Source: Cystobacter fuscus (lineage in GTDB: Bacteria > Myxococcota > Myxococcia > Myxococcales > Myxococcaceae). Taken from it: DNA of 64,000 nt. Every line of letters starts with the position of its first letter. Position 1 is the first letter of the stretch. Under the pieces are notes generated by a model. It saw nothing but the letters and a program-made list of their open reading frames with translations. It did not search any database and was not told the origin of the DNA. Location of the stretch: NCBI RefSeq assembly GCF_002305875.1, contig NZ_CP022098.1, forward strand, positions 310,001-374,000, in the 5' to 3' direction. The position numbers and the translations under genes are program-made. Of this stretch, positions 1 to 9,312 are shown piece after piece.

Positions 1-1
1 C

Positions 2-907
2 GTGTCCGTGGAGGAGATGGACCTGGACCGGGTGCTCGCGCGCAAGCCCCAGGTGGTGGTGGTGGACGAGCTGGCGCACTCCAACGTGCCCCTGTGCCGT
101 CATCGCAAGCGCTACCAGGACGTGGAGGAATTGCTCGCCGCGGGCATCAACGTCATTGGCGCCTTCAACGTGCAGCACCTGGAGAGCCTCAATGATCTGC
201 TCGAGCGCAACATCGGCGTGCGCGTGCGCGAGACGATCCCGGACAGCTTCCTCAAGAGCGCGGACCAGGTGGTGAACCTGGACCTGGCGGTGGAGGACCT
301 GCACGAGCGGCTCCGGGCGGGGAAGATCTACGCGGCGGACAAGGTATCGGGCGCGCTGGAGAGCTTCTTCCGCCAGGACAACCTGTCCACGCTGCGCGAG
401 CTGGCGCTGCGGGAGGTGGCCGAGAGTCTGGACCGGGCCACGGGCACGCGGGCGCGCACGGGGGAGGACTCGCCGAAGCCCGGGGGCTGGGGCCGGTTGA
501 TGGTGGCGCTCAGCAGCAATCCGCCGCACGCGGCCACGCTCCTGCGCCGGGGCTCGCGCATGGCGGGCCGGCTGAACACGGATTGGTTCGTCGTGTACGT
601 GGAGACGCCGCGCGAGGCCCCGCACCTCATCGACGCCGAGGCGCAGCGCCACCTGCTGACGAACATCGAGCTGGCGCGGGAGCTGGGCGCGGAGGTGGTG
701 CGGCTCAAGTCGGAAGACCCCGTGGGGGCGCTGCTGGACTTCGCGCGCTCGCACGGGGTGGGGCACATCATCGTGGGCCGCTCGCGGCAGCCGTGGTGGC
801 GGCGCATGTTGGGGCTCGCCTCGGACGTGCGGCTGTTGCGCGAGGGGGACGGCATCGACATCCACGTGGTGTCCTTCCACCCCCCGCGGGAGGAGCGGCG
901 GCCATGA
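2..907 (+). CDS. kdpD: KdpD N-terminal sensor module (5' truncated by window edge)
   Basis: C-terminal 300 residues of the cytoplasmic half of a KdpD-type K+/turgor sensor; the true start and the Walker A loop lie left of the window. The KdpD domain is recognisable from VVVVDELAH (about residues 18-26, Walker B-like) and NVQHLESLND, and continues to about residue 135. A UspA-like domain follows at about 165-295, with GHIIVGRS near its end. The reading stops before any transmembrane four-helix bundle or kinase core, so this is the split form in which sensing and kinase modules are separate proteins. Its TGA overlaps the ATG of the next gene (ATGA at 904-907), so the two are translationally coupled. 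In the family this module modulates kdpFABC expression through a partner kinase; that the next gene is the partner is inferred from the coupling. Confidence 0.88.
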   Translation: MSVEEMDLDRVLARKPQVVVVDELAHSNVPLCRHRKRYQDVEELLAAGINVIGAFNVQHLESLNDLLERNIGVRVRETIPDSFLKSADQVVNLDLAVEDLHERLRAGKIYAADKVSGALESFFRQDNLSTLRELALREVAESLDRATGTRARTGEDSPKPGGWGRLMVALSSNPPHAATLLRRGSRMAGRLNTDWFVVYVETPREAPHLIDAEAQRHLLTNIELARELGAEVVRLKSEDPVGALLDFARSHGVGHIIVGRSRQPWWRRMLGLASDVRLLREGDGIDIHVVSFHPPREERRP

Positions 908-2748
908 TCTTGCGTCATAAGCTGCTGCTGGCCCAGGTGCCCCTGGCGCTCGCCCTGCTGCTGGTGGGCGTGGTGGCCGTGAACACGCTGCGCGAGCTGG
1001 GGCGCGCCGGCCAGGGCATCCTCGCGGACAACTATCGCAGCGTGCTGGCCATGCAGGACATCATCGAGCACCTGGAGCGGCTGGACAGCGCGGCGCTCTT
1101 CATGGTGGCGGGCGAGCGGCAACGGGGCCTGGAGCAGGCGGAGACCCACCGGGCGCGGCTCGAGACGACGCTGCGCATCCAGGAGGGCAACATCACCGAG
1201 CCCGGTGAGGCCGAGGCCACGCGCCGGCTGCGGGAGGCCTGGTCTCGCTACCAGACCCGATACGAGCGCTTCCTCGGATTGGAGGAAGGCGCGGTGCGCG
1301 GGGTGTATTTCGAGACGCTCGCGCCGGACTTCCAGATGGCGAGGGCGGCGGCGCGGAGCATCCTCGTGCTCAACCAGGACGCCATGGTGCGCAAGAGCGA
1401 GGCCCAGCAGCGGCAGAGCCAGCGGGTGAACGTGCTCATGGGGCTGGCGGTGGTGGGCGCGCTCGCGGGGGGACTGTTGGCCTCGGCCTCGCTCACCCAG
1501 CGGGCGCTGCGACCGGTGGGAGTGTTGTCGGGAGCGGTGCGGAGGCTGGGCGAGGGGGACCTGGGCACGCGCGCGGTGGTGGAGGGCGGGGATGAGATCG
1601 CCGGGCTGGCGCGGGACTTCAACGCCATGGCCGAGGCGCTCCAGCGCTACCAGCGCAGCTCCCTGGGGGAGTTGCTCCAGGCGCAGGCGTCGGCCCAGGC
1701 GGCGATCGACAGCCTTCCGGACCTGGTGGTGGTGTTTGGCGTGGAGGGGGGCGTGCTCAACGTCAACCGCGCGGCGGAGGAGGCGTTGCGTCTGTCGTTG
1801 GAGGGGGGCGGGACGTTGGGGCAGGTGGAGCCCGAGGTGCGCGCGGTACTCGAACGGGTGCGCGCGCACGTGCTGGGCGGCAAGGGGGTGTACCTGCCCA
1901 CCGGCTACGAGGAGGCGGTGCGGCTGGAGGCACCCGAGGGCGCGCGCTGGTTCCTGCCGCGGGGCAGCCCGGTGTATGGGGAGGGGGGCGGCGTGGTGGG
2001 CGCGACGGTCATCCTCCAGGACGTGACGCGGCTGCGGCGCTTCGACGAGCTGAAGAACGACCTGGTGGCCACGGTGGCGCACGAGTTCCGCACGCCGCTC
2101 ACGTCGCTGCGCATGGCCATCCACCTGTGCGTGGAGGAGGCGGCGGGTCCCATCACGGAGAAGCAGGCGGATCTGCTCCACGCGGCGCGCGAGGACTGCG
2201 AGCGATTGCAGGGCATCGTGGATGACCTGTTGGATTTGTCCAAGCTGCAATCGGGCCGGGAAGTCTTGGAGTTGCGGCCCGTGTCCACGCGTGAGGTGTT
2301 GGAGGCGGCGCTCGCCCCGCATCGCATGACGGCGGAGGAGAAGGGCGTGCGCCTGCGGGAAGCGCTGGAGCTGGAGGTGGAGGACACGCGGGTGGAGGCG
2401 GATCCCGAGCGGCTGCAACTGGTGCTCTCCAACCTGGTGGCCAACGCGGTGAGGCACACGCCGCGCGAGGGCGAGGTGGTGGTGCGGGCGCGGCGGGACG
2501 GCGAGGCGCGGATCCGCTTCGAGGTGGCGGACACGGGCGAGGGCATCGCCCCGGAGCACCATGCGCGGGTCTTCGAGAAGTTCTACCGGGTACCGGGCGC
2601 CGGCACGGGCAGCGCGGGACTGGGCCTCTCCATTGCCCAGGAGATCGTCCAGGCACATGGAGGTGAGCTGGGATTGACGAGCGAAGTGGGCCGGGGGAGC
2701 ACCTTCGGGTTCTCGCTTCCCCGCTCACGGCGGGACGAACAGGGCTGA
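904..2748 (+). CDS. KinB-like membrane sensor histidine kinase
   Basis: 614-residue sensor kinase. TM1 lies at about 8-28, a helical periplasmic segment at 30-175, TM2 at about 178-198, HAMP at 200-250, a PAS domain at about 262-375, and HisKA with phospho-acceptor H393 in VAHEFRTPLT. A HATPase domain follows, with NLVANAVRHTP, DTGEGIAP and GLGLSIAQEIV. The ATG at 904 was chosen because it overlaps the upstream stop; the frame stays open to 583 but that extension is antisense-like Arg/Ala filler. TM-HAMP-PAS-HisKA is the layout of KinB-type kinases. Coupling to the KdpD fragment suggests both act in one pathway. No response regulator follows directly; the AlgB-like regulator at 7718-9109 is a plausible partner (inference). 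Confidence 0.9.
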   Translation: MILRHKLLLAQVPLALALLLVGVVAVNTLRELGRAGQGILADNYRSVLAMQDIIEHLERLDSAALFMVAGERQRGLEQAETHRARLETTLRIQEGNITEPGEAEATRRLREAWSRYQTRYERFLGLEEGAVRGVYFETLAPDFQMARAAARSILVLNQDAMVRKSEAQQRQSQRVNVLMGLAVVGALAGGLLASASLTQRALRPVGVLSGAVRRLGEGDLGTRAVVEGGDEIAGLARDFNAMAEALQRYQRSSLGELLQAQASAQAAIDSLPDLVVVFGVEGGVLNVNRAAEEALRLSLEGGGTLGQVEPEVRAVLERVRAHVLGGKGVYLPTGYEEAVRLEAPEGARWFLPRGSPVYGEGGGVVGATVILQDVTRLRRFDELKNDLVATVAHEFRTPLTSLRMAIHLCVEEAAGPITEKQADLLHAAREDCERLQGIVDDLLDLSKLQSGREVLELRPVSTREVLEAALAPHRMTAEEKGVRLREALELEVEDTRVEADPERLQLVLSNLVANAVRHTPREGEVVVRARRDGEARIRFEVADTGEGIAPEHHARVFEKFYRVPGAGTGSAGLGLSIAQEIVQAHGGELGLTSEVGRGSTFGFSLPRSRRDEQG

Positions 2749-2770
2749 GAGGGACGCCTTGGTCCCTCTC
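2747..2770 (+). terminator. Hairpin at the end of the kdpD/kinase operon
   Basis: A perfect 9-bp inverted repeat (GAGAGGGAC at 2747-2755, GTCCCTCTC at 2762-2770) with a 6-nt loop begins on the kinase stop codon. No clear T-tract follows, so it may be a weak intrinsic terminator or an mRNA-end stabiliser. Confidence 0.5.
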
Positions 2771-3072
2771 TCCGCGCCCGAGGTGCTGGTGTGTTCGGTG
2801 CCGTGTCGCTGACAGATCCGAGCATCGGCTGCCGCTGGAATGTGCTCCACGAGACAGCCAAGAAGAGGGGGAACGATGTGGGCGGGCCCCTTCGTTATAC
2901 TCAGCGTGAAGCCGAGTCTGCAGGCCAAATGAACCGCCGGACTGGAGCAGCCACGCGAGACCGTAGGGGCAGAATCAGGAGGACAACAGATGAAGCTGGT
3001 TGCCTTTTCGCCCTGGCGGTGAATCCTCTGGGTTGGTTGGTCCTGGTTCCTATCGCCGCTGCTGCCTCCTGA
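2771..3072. other. Gene-poor stretch after the sensor kinase
   Basis: About 300 bases. An open frame at 2791-3072 gives a 93-residue Arg/Gly-rich product with no family features and no ribosome binding site. I see no promoter I would defend, RNA gene or repeat here. Confidence 0.5.
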
Positions 3073-3489
3073 TTGAATATGCCGATGAAATATAATTCAA
3101 ACTTTGACGTTGACTCCATATTGAACACGCTGCGCACCATCAACGAGAAATACACAGAGGGCTCACCAGAAGACGAGGCAATCCGCGTCGCTGCCGTGGC
3201 GCTGTTTTACGTCCGTGAAAACAAGAAACTGGAAGATTACCGCGAGTTCTTTCGCAAGTTCTACACCCCCGCCGCCGAGTACGTGACCGTTTCCCAGACG
3301 TTCGCAACGAGAGAAGAAGCGGATGCATGGCTCGCCAGTGCCACGCCCCGGGATGGCGAGCTTGTCAGAATCGCTGGCCAGGGATTCCAAGTCATTCCCC
3401 AGCGAGGCGGGCAGGGATTTAGATTCCTTCAAACCCCACTGCCCGACGAGCTGGCGAAGAAGAGACCCAACGACCCGGAGAAAAAGTAG
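3073..3489 (+). CDS. Small conserved-looking protein of unknown function
   Basis: 138-residue soluble protein. The frame can begin at TTG 3073, ATG 3079 or ATG 3085; none has a convincing Shine-Dalgarno site, so the start is uncertain. The N-terminal half looks helical (about 10-70), with a charged segment ENKKLEDYREFFRKFY. The C-terminal half looks like a small alpha/beta unit with FATREEADAWLAS and GQGFRFLQTPLPDEL, the kind of compact fold seen in immunity or adaptor proteins. No signal peptide, membrane segment or catalytic motif is visible. The first 100 bases are AT-richer than the surroundings. Function unknown. Confidence 0.6.
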   Translation: MNMPMKYNSNFDVDSILNTLRTINEKYTEGSPEDEAIRVAAVALFYVRENKKLEDYREFFRKFYTPAAEYVTVSQTFATREEADAWLASATPRDGELVRIAGQGFQVIPQRGGQGFRFLQTPLPDELAKKRPNDPEKK

Positions 3490-3625
3490 GCGGCCTCTAC
3501 CCAGACCAAAGCATGCGTTGAGCAGCCAGGAAGTGTTCTGGCGCTCCGGCATGATGGATCTTCCTGAACGCCGAACAGCGCCATGATGTCCAGGAGCCCC
3601 GAGCGAGGTCCATGAGGAGCCGGAC

Positions 3626-6175
3626 ATGAAACATCGCAGTCCCAGGACGCACCCGGAGGAACCACCCGCCTGGTGCGGCACGCAGGACGCCCTGCTGTCT
3701 CGGCTGGCGTGCTCGTCCGGCGGCCTGCCCGAGGCCGAGGCCCGGGAACGGCTCGTGCGCTACGGGCCCAACACGCCGGAGCAGCACACCCGGCGCCCGG
3801 CGTGGGTGGACTTTCTCACGCGCTTCGCCAATCCGCTCGTGCTGGTGCTGCTGGTGGCCAGCGGGGTGTCGGTTCTCACGCATGAGCTGACGAGTTCCGC
3901 CATCATCGTCGGTATCGTCCTGATGAGCGTGACGCTGGATTTCGTCCAGGAGCGGCGCGCGGACGACGCGGCGGCGCGGTTGCGAAGCTCCGTGGCCCAG
4001 AAGACCACCGTGGTGCGGGACGGCGCCGAGCGGGAAGTACCGGCCCGGGAGATCGTACCTGGCGACGTGGTTCTGCTGGCGGCGGGCAGCCTGGTGCCGG
4101 CGGATGCCCGGCTGCTGGAGGCGCGCGACCTGTTCGTCAACCAGACCCTGCTCACCGGTGAGCCCTACCCGGTGGAGAAGCAACCGGGAGATGCTCCCGC
4201 GGGAACGGAGCCTTCCGAGGCACGCAATGCCGTCTTCATGGGCACCTCCGTCATCAGCGGCACGGGGCGGGCGCTCGTCTTCGCCACGGGGGCGCGCACC
4301 ACGTTGGGGGACATCGCCCATGCCCTGGCCGGGCCCACGCCCTCCACCACCTTCGAGCGGGACACGCGCCACTTCGGCATGATGCTGATGCGGTTGACGG
4401 TGCTGTTGGTGCTCTTCGTCCTGATGGTGTCCGTGTACGCGCACCGGCCGCTGTTGGAGTCCTTTCTCTTCGCGGTGGCCCTGGCGGTGGGGTTGACGCC
4501 CGAGTTGCTGCCCATGGTCCTCTCGGTGACGCTCTCGCGCGGGGCGATGCGGATGGCGGCCCGGCAGGTCATCGTCAAGCGGCTGAGCGCGGTGCACGAC
4601 CTGGGCAGCATGGACGTGCTGTGCACGGACAAGACGGGCACCCTCACCGAGGCCCGCATCCATCTCGAGCGCTACGAGGACGCCTCGGGGCGTGAGAGCG
4701 AGCAGGTGCTGCGGTGGGCCTGGCTCAACAGCCACTTCGAGTCCGGGCTGCGCAGCCCCATGGACGAGGCCATCCTCGCGCACGAGGAGGTGGACGGCCG
4801 AGGCTGGCACAAGGTGGACGAGGTGCCCTTCGACTTCGAGCGTCGGCGGGTGTCCGTGCTCCTGGAGCACGAGGGCCGACGGGTGTTGGTGGTGAAGGGG
4901 GCGCCCGAGGACGTGCTGGCCTGCTGCAGCCAGTACGAGCGCGAGGGGGTACCGCACGCGCTGGACGCGGAGGCCCGGGCGGGAGTGCGGGCGCGCTTCG
5001 AGGCCCTGGGAGCGGAGGGCTTCCGGGTGCTGGCGGTGGCCTGGCGCGAGGAGTCCCCGGACATGCAGGTGGCCCACCTGGGAGATGAGGCGGAGCTGGT
5101 GTTCGCGGGCTTCACCTCCTTCCTGGATCCTCCGAGGCAAAGCGCGCGGCCCGCGCTGCAGGCACTCATCCGCGCCGGGGTGAAGGTGAAGGTGGTGACG
5201 GGTGACAACGAGCGGGTGGCGCTCCATGTCTGCCGTCAGCTCGGGCTGGAAGTGGAGGGGGTGCTCACCGGCGCGGAGGTGGGAGCGCTGGATGACCCCG
5301 CGTTGCAGATGCGCGCCGCGCGCACCACGCTCTTCGCCCGCGTGGCCCCGGGGCAGAAGAGCCGCGTCATCCGCGCGCTGCGCCTGCGCGGGCACGTGGT
5401 GGGCTACCTGGGCGATGGCATCAATGACGCGCCCTCGCTGCACGCGGCGGACGTGGGCATCTCGGTGGACAGCGCGGTGGACGTGGCGCGCGAGGCGGCG
5501 GACCTCCTGCTGCTGCGCCACGACCTGGCCGTGCTGTATGACGGCGTGCTCGAGGGCCGGCGCGCCTTCGGCAACGTGATGAAGTACATCCGCATGGGGA
5601 CCAGCTCCAACTTCGGCAACATGCTGAGCATGGCCGGAGCGTCGATGCTGCTGCCCTTCCTTCCCCTGCGGCCCATTCAAATCCTGCTCAACAACCTCCT
5701 CTACGACGTGTCGGAGCTGGCCATCCCCCTGGACGAGGTGGATGCGGAGCAACTGGAGCGGCCCACCCGGTGGGACCTGCGCTTCGTGCGGCAGTTCATG
5801 GCGGCGTTCGGCACGCTCAGCTCGCTGTTCGACGCGGCCACCTTCGGCGTGCTCCTGCTCCTCTTCCACGCGAACGCGGCGCTCTTCCAGACCGGCTGGT
5901 TCATGGAGTCGCTCACCACGCAGGTGCTCGTCATCTTCGTCATCCGCACCCGCCGCGATTCCCTGCGCAGCCGTCCCTCGCGGTGGCTGCTGGCCAGCTC
6001 GCTCGGCGTGGTGGTGGTGGCCAACGTGCTGCCCTTCACCCCGCCAGGCGCCTGGTTTGGCTTCGAGCCCCCTCCCCCCGCGCTGCTGGGCGCGCTGGCG
6101 ATGCTGGTCATGGGCTATCTGCTGTCGGCCGAGCTCCTCAAGCGCTGGTTCTTCCGCCGCTACGCCGCGGGTTGA
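3626..6175 (+). CDS. mgtA: Mg2+-importing P-type ATPase (P3B, MgtA/MgtB type)
   Basis: 849-residue inner-membrane P-type ATPase expected to move Mg2+ into the cytoplasm. In order: a cytoplasmic N-terminus with the CorA-independent P-ATPase start (LARLACSSGGLPEAEAR-like helix), TM1-2 at about 68-110, an actuator domain with LLTGEPYPVEK, TM3-4 with the MgtA-typical LTPELLPM, and the phosphorylation loop CTDKTGTLTE. The nucleotide domain has KGAPED, the hinge has VTGDN and GDGINDAPSLHAADVGIS, and about six C-terminal TM helices follow. Length fits MgtA (about 860-900). ATG 3626 has AGGAG 8 bases upstream. The 3490-3625 leader shows no clear Mg2+-sensing structure by eye. Confidence 0.93.
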   Translation: MKHRSPRTHPEEPPAWCGTQDALLSRLACSSGGLPEAEARERLVRYGPNTPEQHTRRPAWVDFLTRFANPLVLVLLVASGVSVLTHELTSSAIIVGIVLMSVTLDFVQERRADDAAARLRSSVAQKTTVVRDGAEREVPAREIVPGDVVLLAAGSLVPADARLLEARDLFVNQTLLTGEPYPVEKQPGDAPAGTEPSEARNAVFMGTSVISGTGRALVFATGARTTLGDIAHALAGPTPSTTFERDTRHFGMMLMRLTVLLVLFVLMVSVYAHRPLLESFLFAVALAVGLTPELLPMVLSVTLSRGAMRMAARQVIVKRLSAVHDLGSMDVLCTDKTGTLTEARIHLERYEDASGRESEQVLRWAWLNSHFESGLRSPMDEAILAHEEVDGRGWHKVDEVPFDFERRRVSVLLEHEGRRVLVVKGAPEDVLACCSQYEREGVPHALDAEARAGVRARFEALGAEGFRVLAVAWREESPDMQVAHLGDEAELVFAGFTSFLDPPRQSARPALQALIRAGVKVKVVTGDNERVALHVCRQLGLEVEGVLTGAEVGALDDPALQMRAARTTLFARVAPGQKSRVIRALRLRGHVVGYLGDGINDAPSLHAADVGISVDSAVDVAREAADLLLLRHDLAVLYDGVLEGRRAFGNVMKYIRMGTSSNFGNMLSMAGASMLLPFLPLRPIQILLNNLLYDVSELAIPLDEVDAEQLERPTRWDLRFVRQFMAAFGTLSSLFDAATFGVLLLLFHANAALFQTGWFMESLTTQVLVIFVIRTRRDSLRSRPSRWLLASSLGVVVVANVLPFTPPGAWFGFEPPPPALLGALAMLVMGYLLSAELLKRWFFRRYAAG

Positions 6176-6294
6176 GGCCCTGGCGTGTTCCATACACATC
6201 CACCCTCGGCGGGGTGACCTTCTGTCCAGGAGCGCGCGGGCGCCCGAGGTCATCCCTTGAGTCGTGAGGCGCATTCCCGGAACAGTGCCAGGAC

Positions 6295-7623
6295 ATGCGC
6301 GCTCCGCTTCTCGCTCTCTGTCTGCTCCTGTCTCCGTTCGCCCGAGCCCAGGAGCCGGTGTCCGGGCACCAGCACGCCCACGAGTCCTCCATGAGGAACA
6401 TGGGCATGGGCTCCGACGACTCCGAGGTCCGCTCCCTCCGGGACATTCCCCTGATGCGCCGGGGCTCGGGCACGTCGTGGCAGCCGGACCGCTTCCCTCC
6501 GTCCATGATTCACGCGCAGGTGGCGGGGTGGGGTCTCATGTTCCAGGGCCTGCTCTTCGGCGGCTACGACGTGCAGGGCGGACCCCGGGGCGCGAGCGCT
6601 CCGGAGGCGCTCGGCTGGTTGATGCTCATGGCCAACCGGGAACTGTCCTCGGGGCAGCTCGTCCTCAGCGTGATGCTCAGCCCCGATCCCCTCACCGCTG
6701 GTGCCAACGGCGGCTACCCGCTCCTGCTCCAGTCCGGCGAGTCCTACCGGGGTGAGCCGCTGCATGACCGTCAGCACCCGCATGACCTCTTCATGGAGCT
6801 GGCCGCGTCCTACACCCACTACTTCTCGGACACCTGGGGCCTGATGCTCTACGTGGCCCCCGCGGGCGAGCCGGCGCTGGGGCCCGTGGCCTTCCCGCAC
6901 CGCGCCTCCGCCCGCTTCGATCCGCTCGCCGTCCTGGGCCACCACTGGCAGGACTCGACCCACATTTCCTTTGGCGTGGTCACGGCGGGCCTCGTCACCC
7001 CCCTGGCCAGATTGGAGGTCTCCGCGTTCAACGGCCGCGAGCCCGACGAGTTCCGCTACGACCTGGACCTGCGGCTGCCCGACTCCTTCTCCGCGCGCCT
7101 GTCCGTCAACCCCACGTCGCGCGTGAGCACCCAGGTGTCCTACGGCTACCTGCCGAGCCCCGAGGCGCTCCATCCAGGCGTACCGGTGCACCGCTTCACC
7201 GCGTCGGCCATGTACCACGCGCCGGTGGGCGCGCACGGCTTCTGGGCCACCACGGCCGTCTTCGGGCGGAACGTGGAGGGCGACGAGCCCCCCACGAACT
7301 CCGCGCTCCTGGAGAGCAACGTGGACCTGGACGGCCACCACGCCGTCTTTGGCCGGGTGGAGTACGTGCGCAAGACGGGGCATGACCTGGCGTTGTCCGG
7401 CATCCTGGAGCACGAGACCTTCGACGTGGGCGTCCTGGCGCTCGGCTATCTCTACCAATTCAATCCCTGGGGCCCCGTGAAGGCGGGCGTGGGCGCGCGC
7501 GGCGCGCTGAACCTCGTCCCCGAGGACCTCGCCGCCCTCTACGGGAGCCGTACGCCCCTGGGCGGCATGGTGTACGTGCGGCTGGCGCCCGTGATGAGGG
7601 GCGCACCCGGGCATGGCCGCTGA
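6295..7623 (+). CDS. Secreted His/Met-rich barrel-like protein
   Basis: 442-residue exported protein of no family I can name. A classical signal peptide (about residues 1-19, cut after ARA) leads to a metal-ligand-rich start, GHQHAHESSMRNMGMGSDD. The rest alternates amphipathic strands rich in aromatic and small residues (for example QVSYGYLPSP, LALGYLYQFNP, LGGMVYVRLAP), which looks like an outer-membrane beta-barrel. AGGAC sits just upstream of the ATG. It follows mgtA by 119 bases on the same strand. With its His/Met ligands, a role in divalent metal (Cu/Mg) handling is a fair guess, but it is only a guess. Confidence 0.75.
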   Translation: MRAPLLALCLLLSPFARAQEPVSGHQHAHESSMRNMGMGSDDSEVRSLRDIPLMRRGSGTSWQPDRFPPSMIHAQVAGWGLMFQGLLFGGYDVQGGPRGASAPEALGWLMLMANRELSSGQLVLSVMLSPDPLTAGANGGYPLLLQSGESYRGEPLHDRQHPHDLFMELAASYTHYFSDTWGLMLYVAPAGEPALGPVAFPHRASARFDPLAVLGHHWQDSTHISFGVVTAGLVTPLARLEVSAFNGREPDEFRYDLDLRLPDSFSARLSVNPTSRVSTQVSYGYLPSPEALHPGVPVHRFTASAMYHAPVGAHGFWATTAVFGRNVEGDEPPTNSALLESNVDLDGHHAVFGRVEYVRKTGHDLALSGILEHETFDVGVLALGYLYQFNPWGPVKAGVGARGALNLVPEDLAALYGSRTPLGGMVYVRLAPVMRGAPGHGR

Positions 7624-7717
7624 TGCCGCGGGTACACGACCCACAACCCGCAGCTCAGACTCGTCGCCTCAGGAGGGCTGGAGCGTGGAGCCGCGCCTGT
7701 CGGTCGGGCTGGGCGTT

Positions 7718-9109
7718 CTAGTCCGGCGGGGCCTCGTACCGCTTGCGCTTGCGCCACAGCGTGGACGCGTCGATGCCCAGCACCCGCGCGGCCTCGTCCA
7801 GCGTGGGCACGCTCGCCAACACCCGGAGGATGTGCTCGCGCTCCACTTCCTCCAGCGTATGCGGCCCGCCCAATGTGACATGTGAGCCCATGGCCGCCGC
7901 GATGCGCTCGGGGAAGGCCTGGGGCTCGAGCACCCCGGCGGGCCAGACGATGAGCGCGCGCTCCACGGCGTTCCTCAGCTCGCGCACGTTGCCCGGCCAC
8001 GCATAGGCGCGCAGCATCGCCTCCGTCGCCGGGGACAGCTCGGGCACGGCGCGCTGGGCCGCTCGCGCGAAGAACGTCACGAAGCGTCGGGCCAGGGGCA
8101 GGATGTCCTCGGGCCGTTCGCGCAGGCCCGGCAGCTTCACCTCGATGACATTGAGCCGGTAGAGCAGATCCTCGCGGAAGTGCCCCTCGGCCACGTCCTT
8201 CTCGAGGTCGCGGTTGGTCGCCGCCACCACGCGCACGTCCGCCCGGCGTGTGCGCCCCTCGCCCAGGCGCTCGAACTGCTTCTCCTGGAGGAAGCGCAGC
8301 AATTGGGCCTGGAGCGCGGGGCTCATCTCCGCCACCTCGTCGAGGAAGAGCGTGCCGCCCTCGGCCTGTTCCACCCGGCCCGGCTGATCCCTCACCGCGC
8401 CGGTGAAGGCGCCGCGCACGTGACCGAACAGCTCGCTGGCGAGCAGTTGCTCGGACAGGGTGGGGCAGTTGACGGTGACGAAGGGGCGGCGGCGCCGCGC
8501 GCTCAGCGAGTGCAGGGTGCGCGCGAGCACGCCCTTGCCAGTGCCACTCTCGCCGCGCAGGAGCACCGCCGCGTCCGAGGCCGCCGCCCGGGTGACGAGC
8601 GCGAGCGCGGCGTGCATGAGGGGCGAGGCCGTCTCCAGGGTGGCCTCGGGCACGGACTGCGCGAGCTGCTCGGCCAGGGCGTCCAGTTGGAAGCCCCGCT
8701 CGCGGTGGGCGCGCGTCTTGTCCACCAGGTGGCGGATCTGCGCCGGGGTGAAGGGCTTGGGCAGATAGTCACGCGCCCCGCGCCGTACGGCCTCCACGGC
8801 GGTGTCGAAGGTGGCGTAGGCGGTGATGAGGACGATGTCCAGGGTGGGGGACTCGGCGAGCAGGCGTGGCAGCAAGTCCAGGCCACTCGCGGTGCCCAGG
8901 CGCAGGTCCACGAAGGCCAGGTCCGCGGGGGCCTGGGCGAGCGCGGCGAGCGCGGCGTCGGCGGTGGCGGCCTCGCGCACCTCGCACCCGAGCCCCTCCA
9001 GGCACATGCGCAGGGTGGTGCGGATGTTGCGCTCGTCATCCACCACCAGCACCCGCATCGGGCGGGGCTCCACCACGGGCGTGACAGGTCCGGTCTCCAT
9101 GCGGCCCAT
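7718..9109 (-). CDS. AlgB-like sigma-54-dependent response regulator
   Basis: Up to 463 residues (ATG also at 9100 and 9058; the last starts directly at MRVLVVDDE). The receiver domain has phospho-acceptor D68 (numbering from 9109) and K118. The AAA+ activator domain has Walker A GESGTGKG at 186-193, the sigma-54 contact loop GAFTGA at 233-238, Walker B LFLDEVAE and R-finger [12 protein letters not shown] Fis-type HTH ends the protein, [20 protein letters not shown]. That tail closely follows the AlgB pattern, as I recall it. AlgB pairs with KinB, and a KinB-like kinase lies at 904-2748, so the two may form a system separated by the Mg2+ genes. Convergent with the preceding gene; its upstream region carries the CRP-like sites. 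Confidence 0.92.
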   Translation of the reverse strand: MGRMETGPVTPVVEPRPMRVLVVDDERNIRTTLRMCLEGLGCEVREAATADAALAALAQAPADLAFVDLRLGTASGLDLLPRLLAESPTLDIVLITAYATFDTAVEAVRRGARDYLPKPFTPAQIRHLVDKTRAHRERGFQLDALAEQLAQSVPEATLETASPLMHAALALVTRAAASDAAVLLRGESGTGKGVLARTLHSLSARRRRPFVTVNCPTLSEQLLASELFGHVRGAFTGAVRDQPGRVEQAEGGTLFLDEVAEMSPALQAQLLRFLQEKQFERLGEGRTRRADVRVVAATNRDLEKDVAEGHFREDLLYRLNVIEVKLPGLRERPEDILPLARRFVTFFARAAQRAVPELSPATEAMLRAYAWPGNVRELRNAVERALIVWPAGVLEPQAFPERIAAAMGSHVTLGGPHTLEEVEREHILRVLASVPTLDEAARVLGIDASTLWRKRKRYEAPPD

Positions 9110-9209
9110 CCTATGCCCGCGCCGGGGTCTCGGGGGGGCGGAAGGCTTCCGGGCGGTGAAGCCAGACGAGTGTTCAATTCGTCACGAATGCGTTTCGGGC
9201 CAGTGTCTG

Positions 9210-9248
9210 TGTGAAATGCTTCACGAGGAGTGTGTGAGTCGGATCACA
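9210..9248. promoter_or_regulatory. Two tandem CRP-type operator sites
   Basis: TGTGA-N6-TCACG at 9210-9225 and TGTGA-N6-TCACA at 9233-9248. The second matches the E. coli CRP half-sites perfectly, the first at 9 of 10 positions. Centres are 23 bp apart, about two helical turns, and the nearer site ends 64 bases before the oxidase ATG at 9313. A third dyad, ATTCG-TCA-CGAAT, lies at 9177-9189. The region is shared by the divergent response regulator and oxidase genes. Confidence 0.7.
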
Positions 9249-9312
9249 GCATGGGCTAATGACATCCCCTAGTCTTCCTTCTCGCGAGGCGTTCAACCGG
9301 AGGGGAAAAGAC

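Noticed and set aside
328-2658. 776-residue frame antisense to the sensor kinase
   Set aside because: His/Arg/Leu-rich shadow typical of high-GC third-codon bias; the plus-strand kinase explains the region fully.
2791-3072. 93-residue frame between the sensor kinase and the small unknown gene
   Set aside because: No ribosome binding site, Arg/Gly-rich composition, no recognisable motif.
3497-6274. 925-residue frame antisense to mgtA
   Set aside because: Low-complexity His/Arg/Gly sequence with no domain; the P-type ATPase is clearly on the plus strand.
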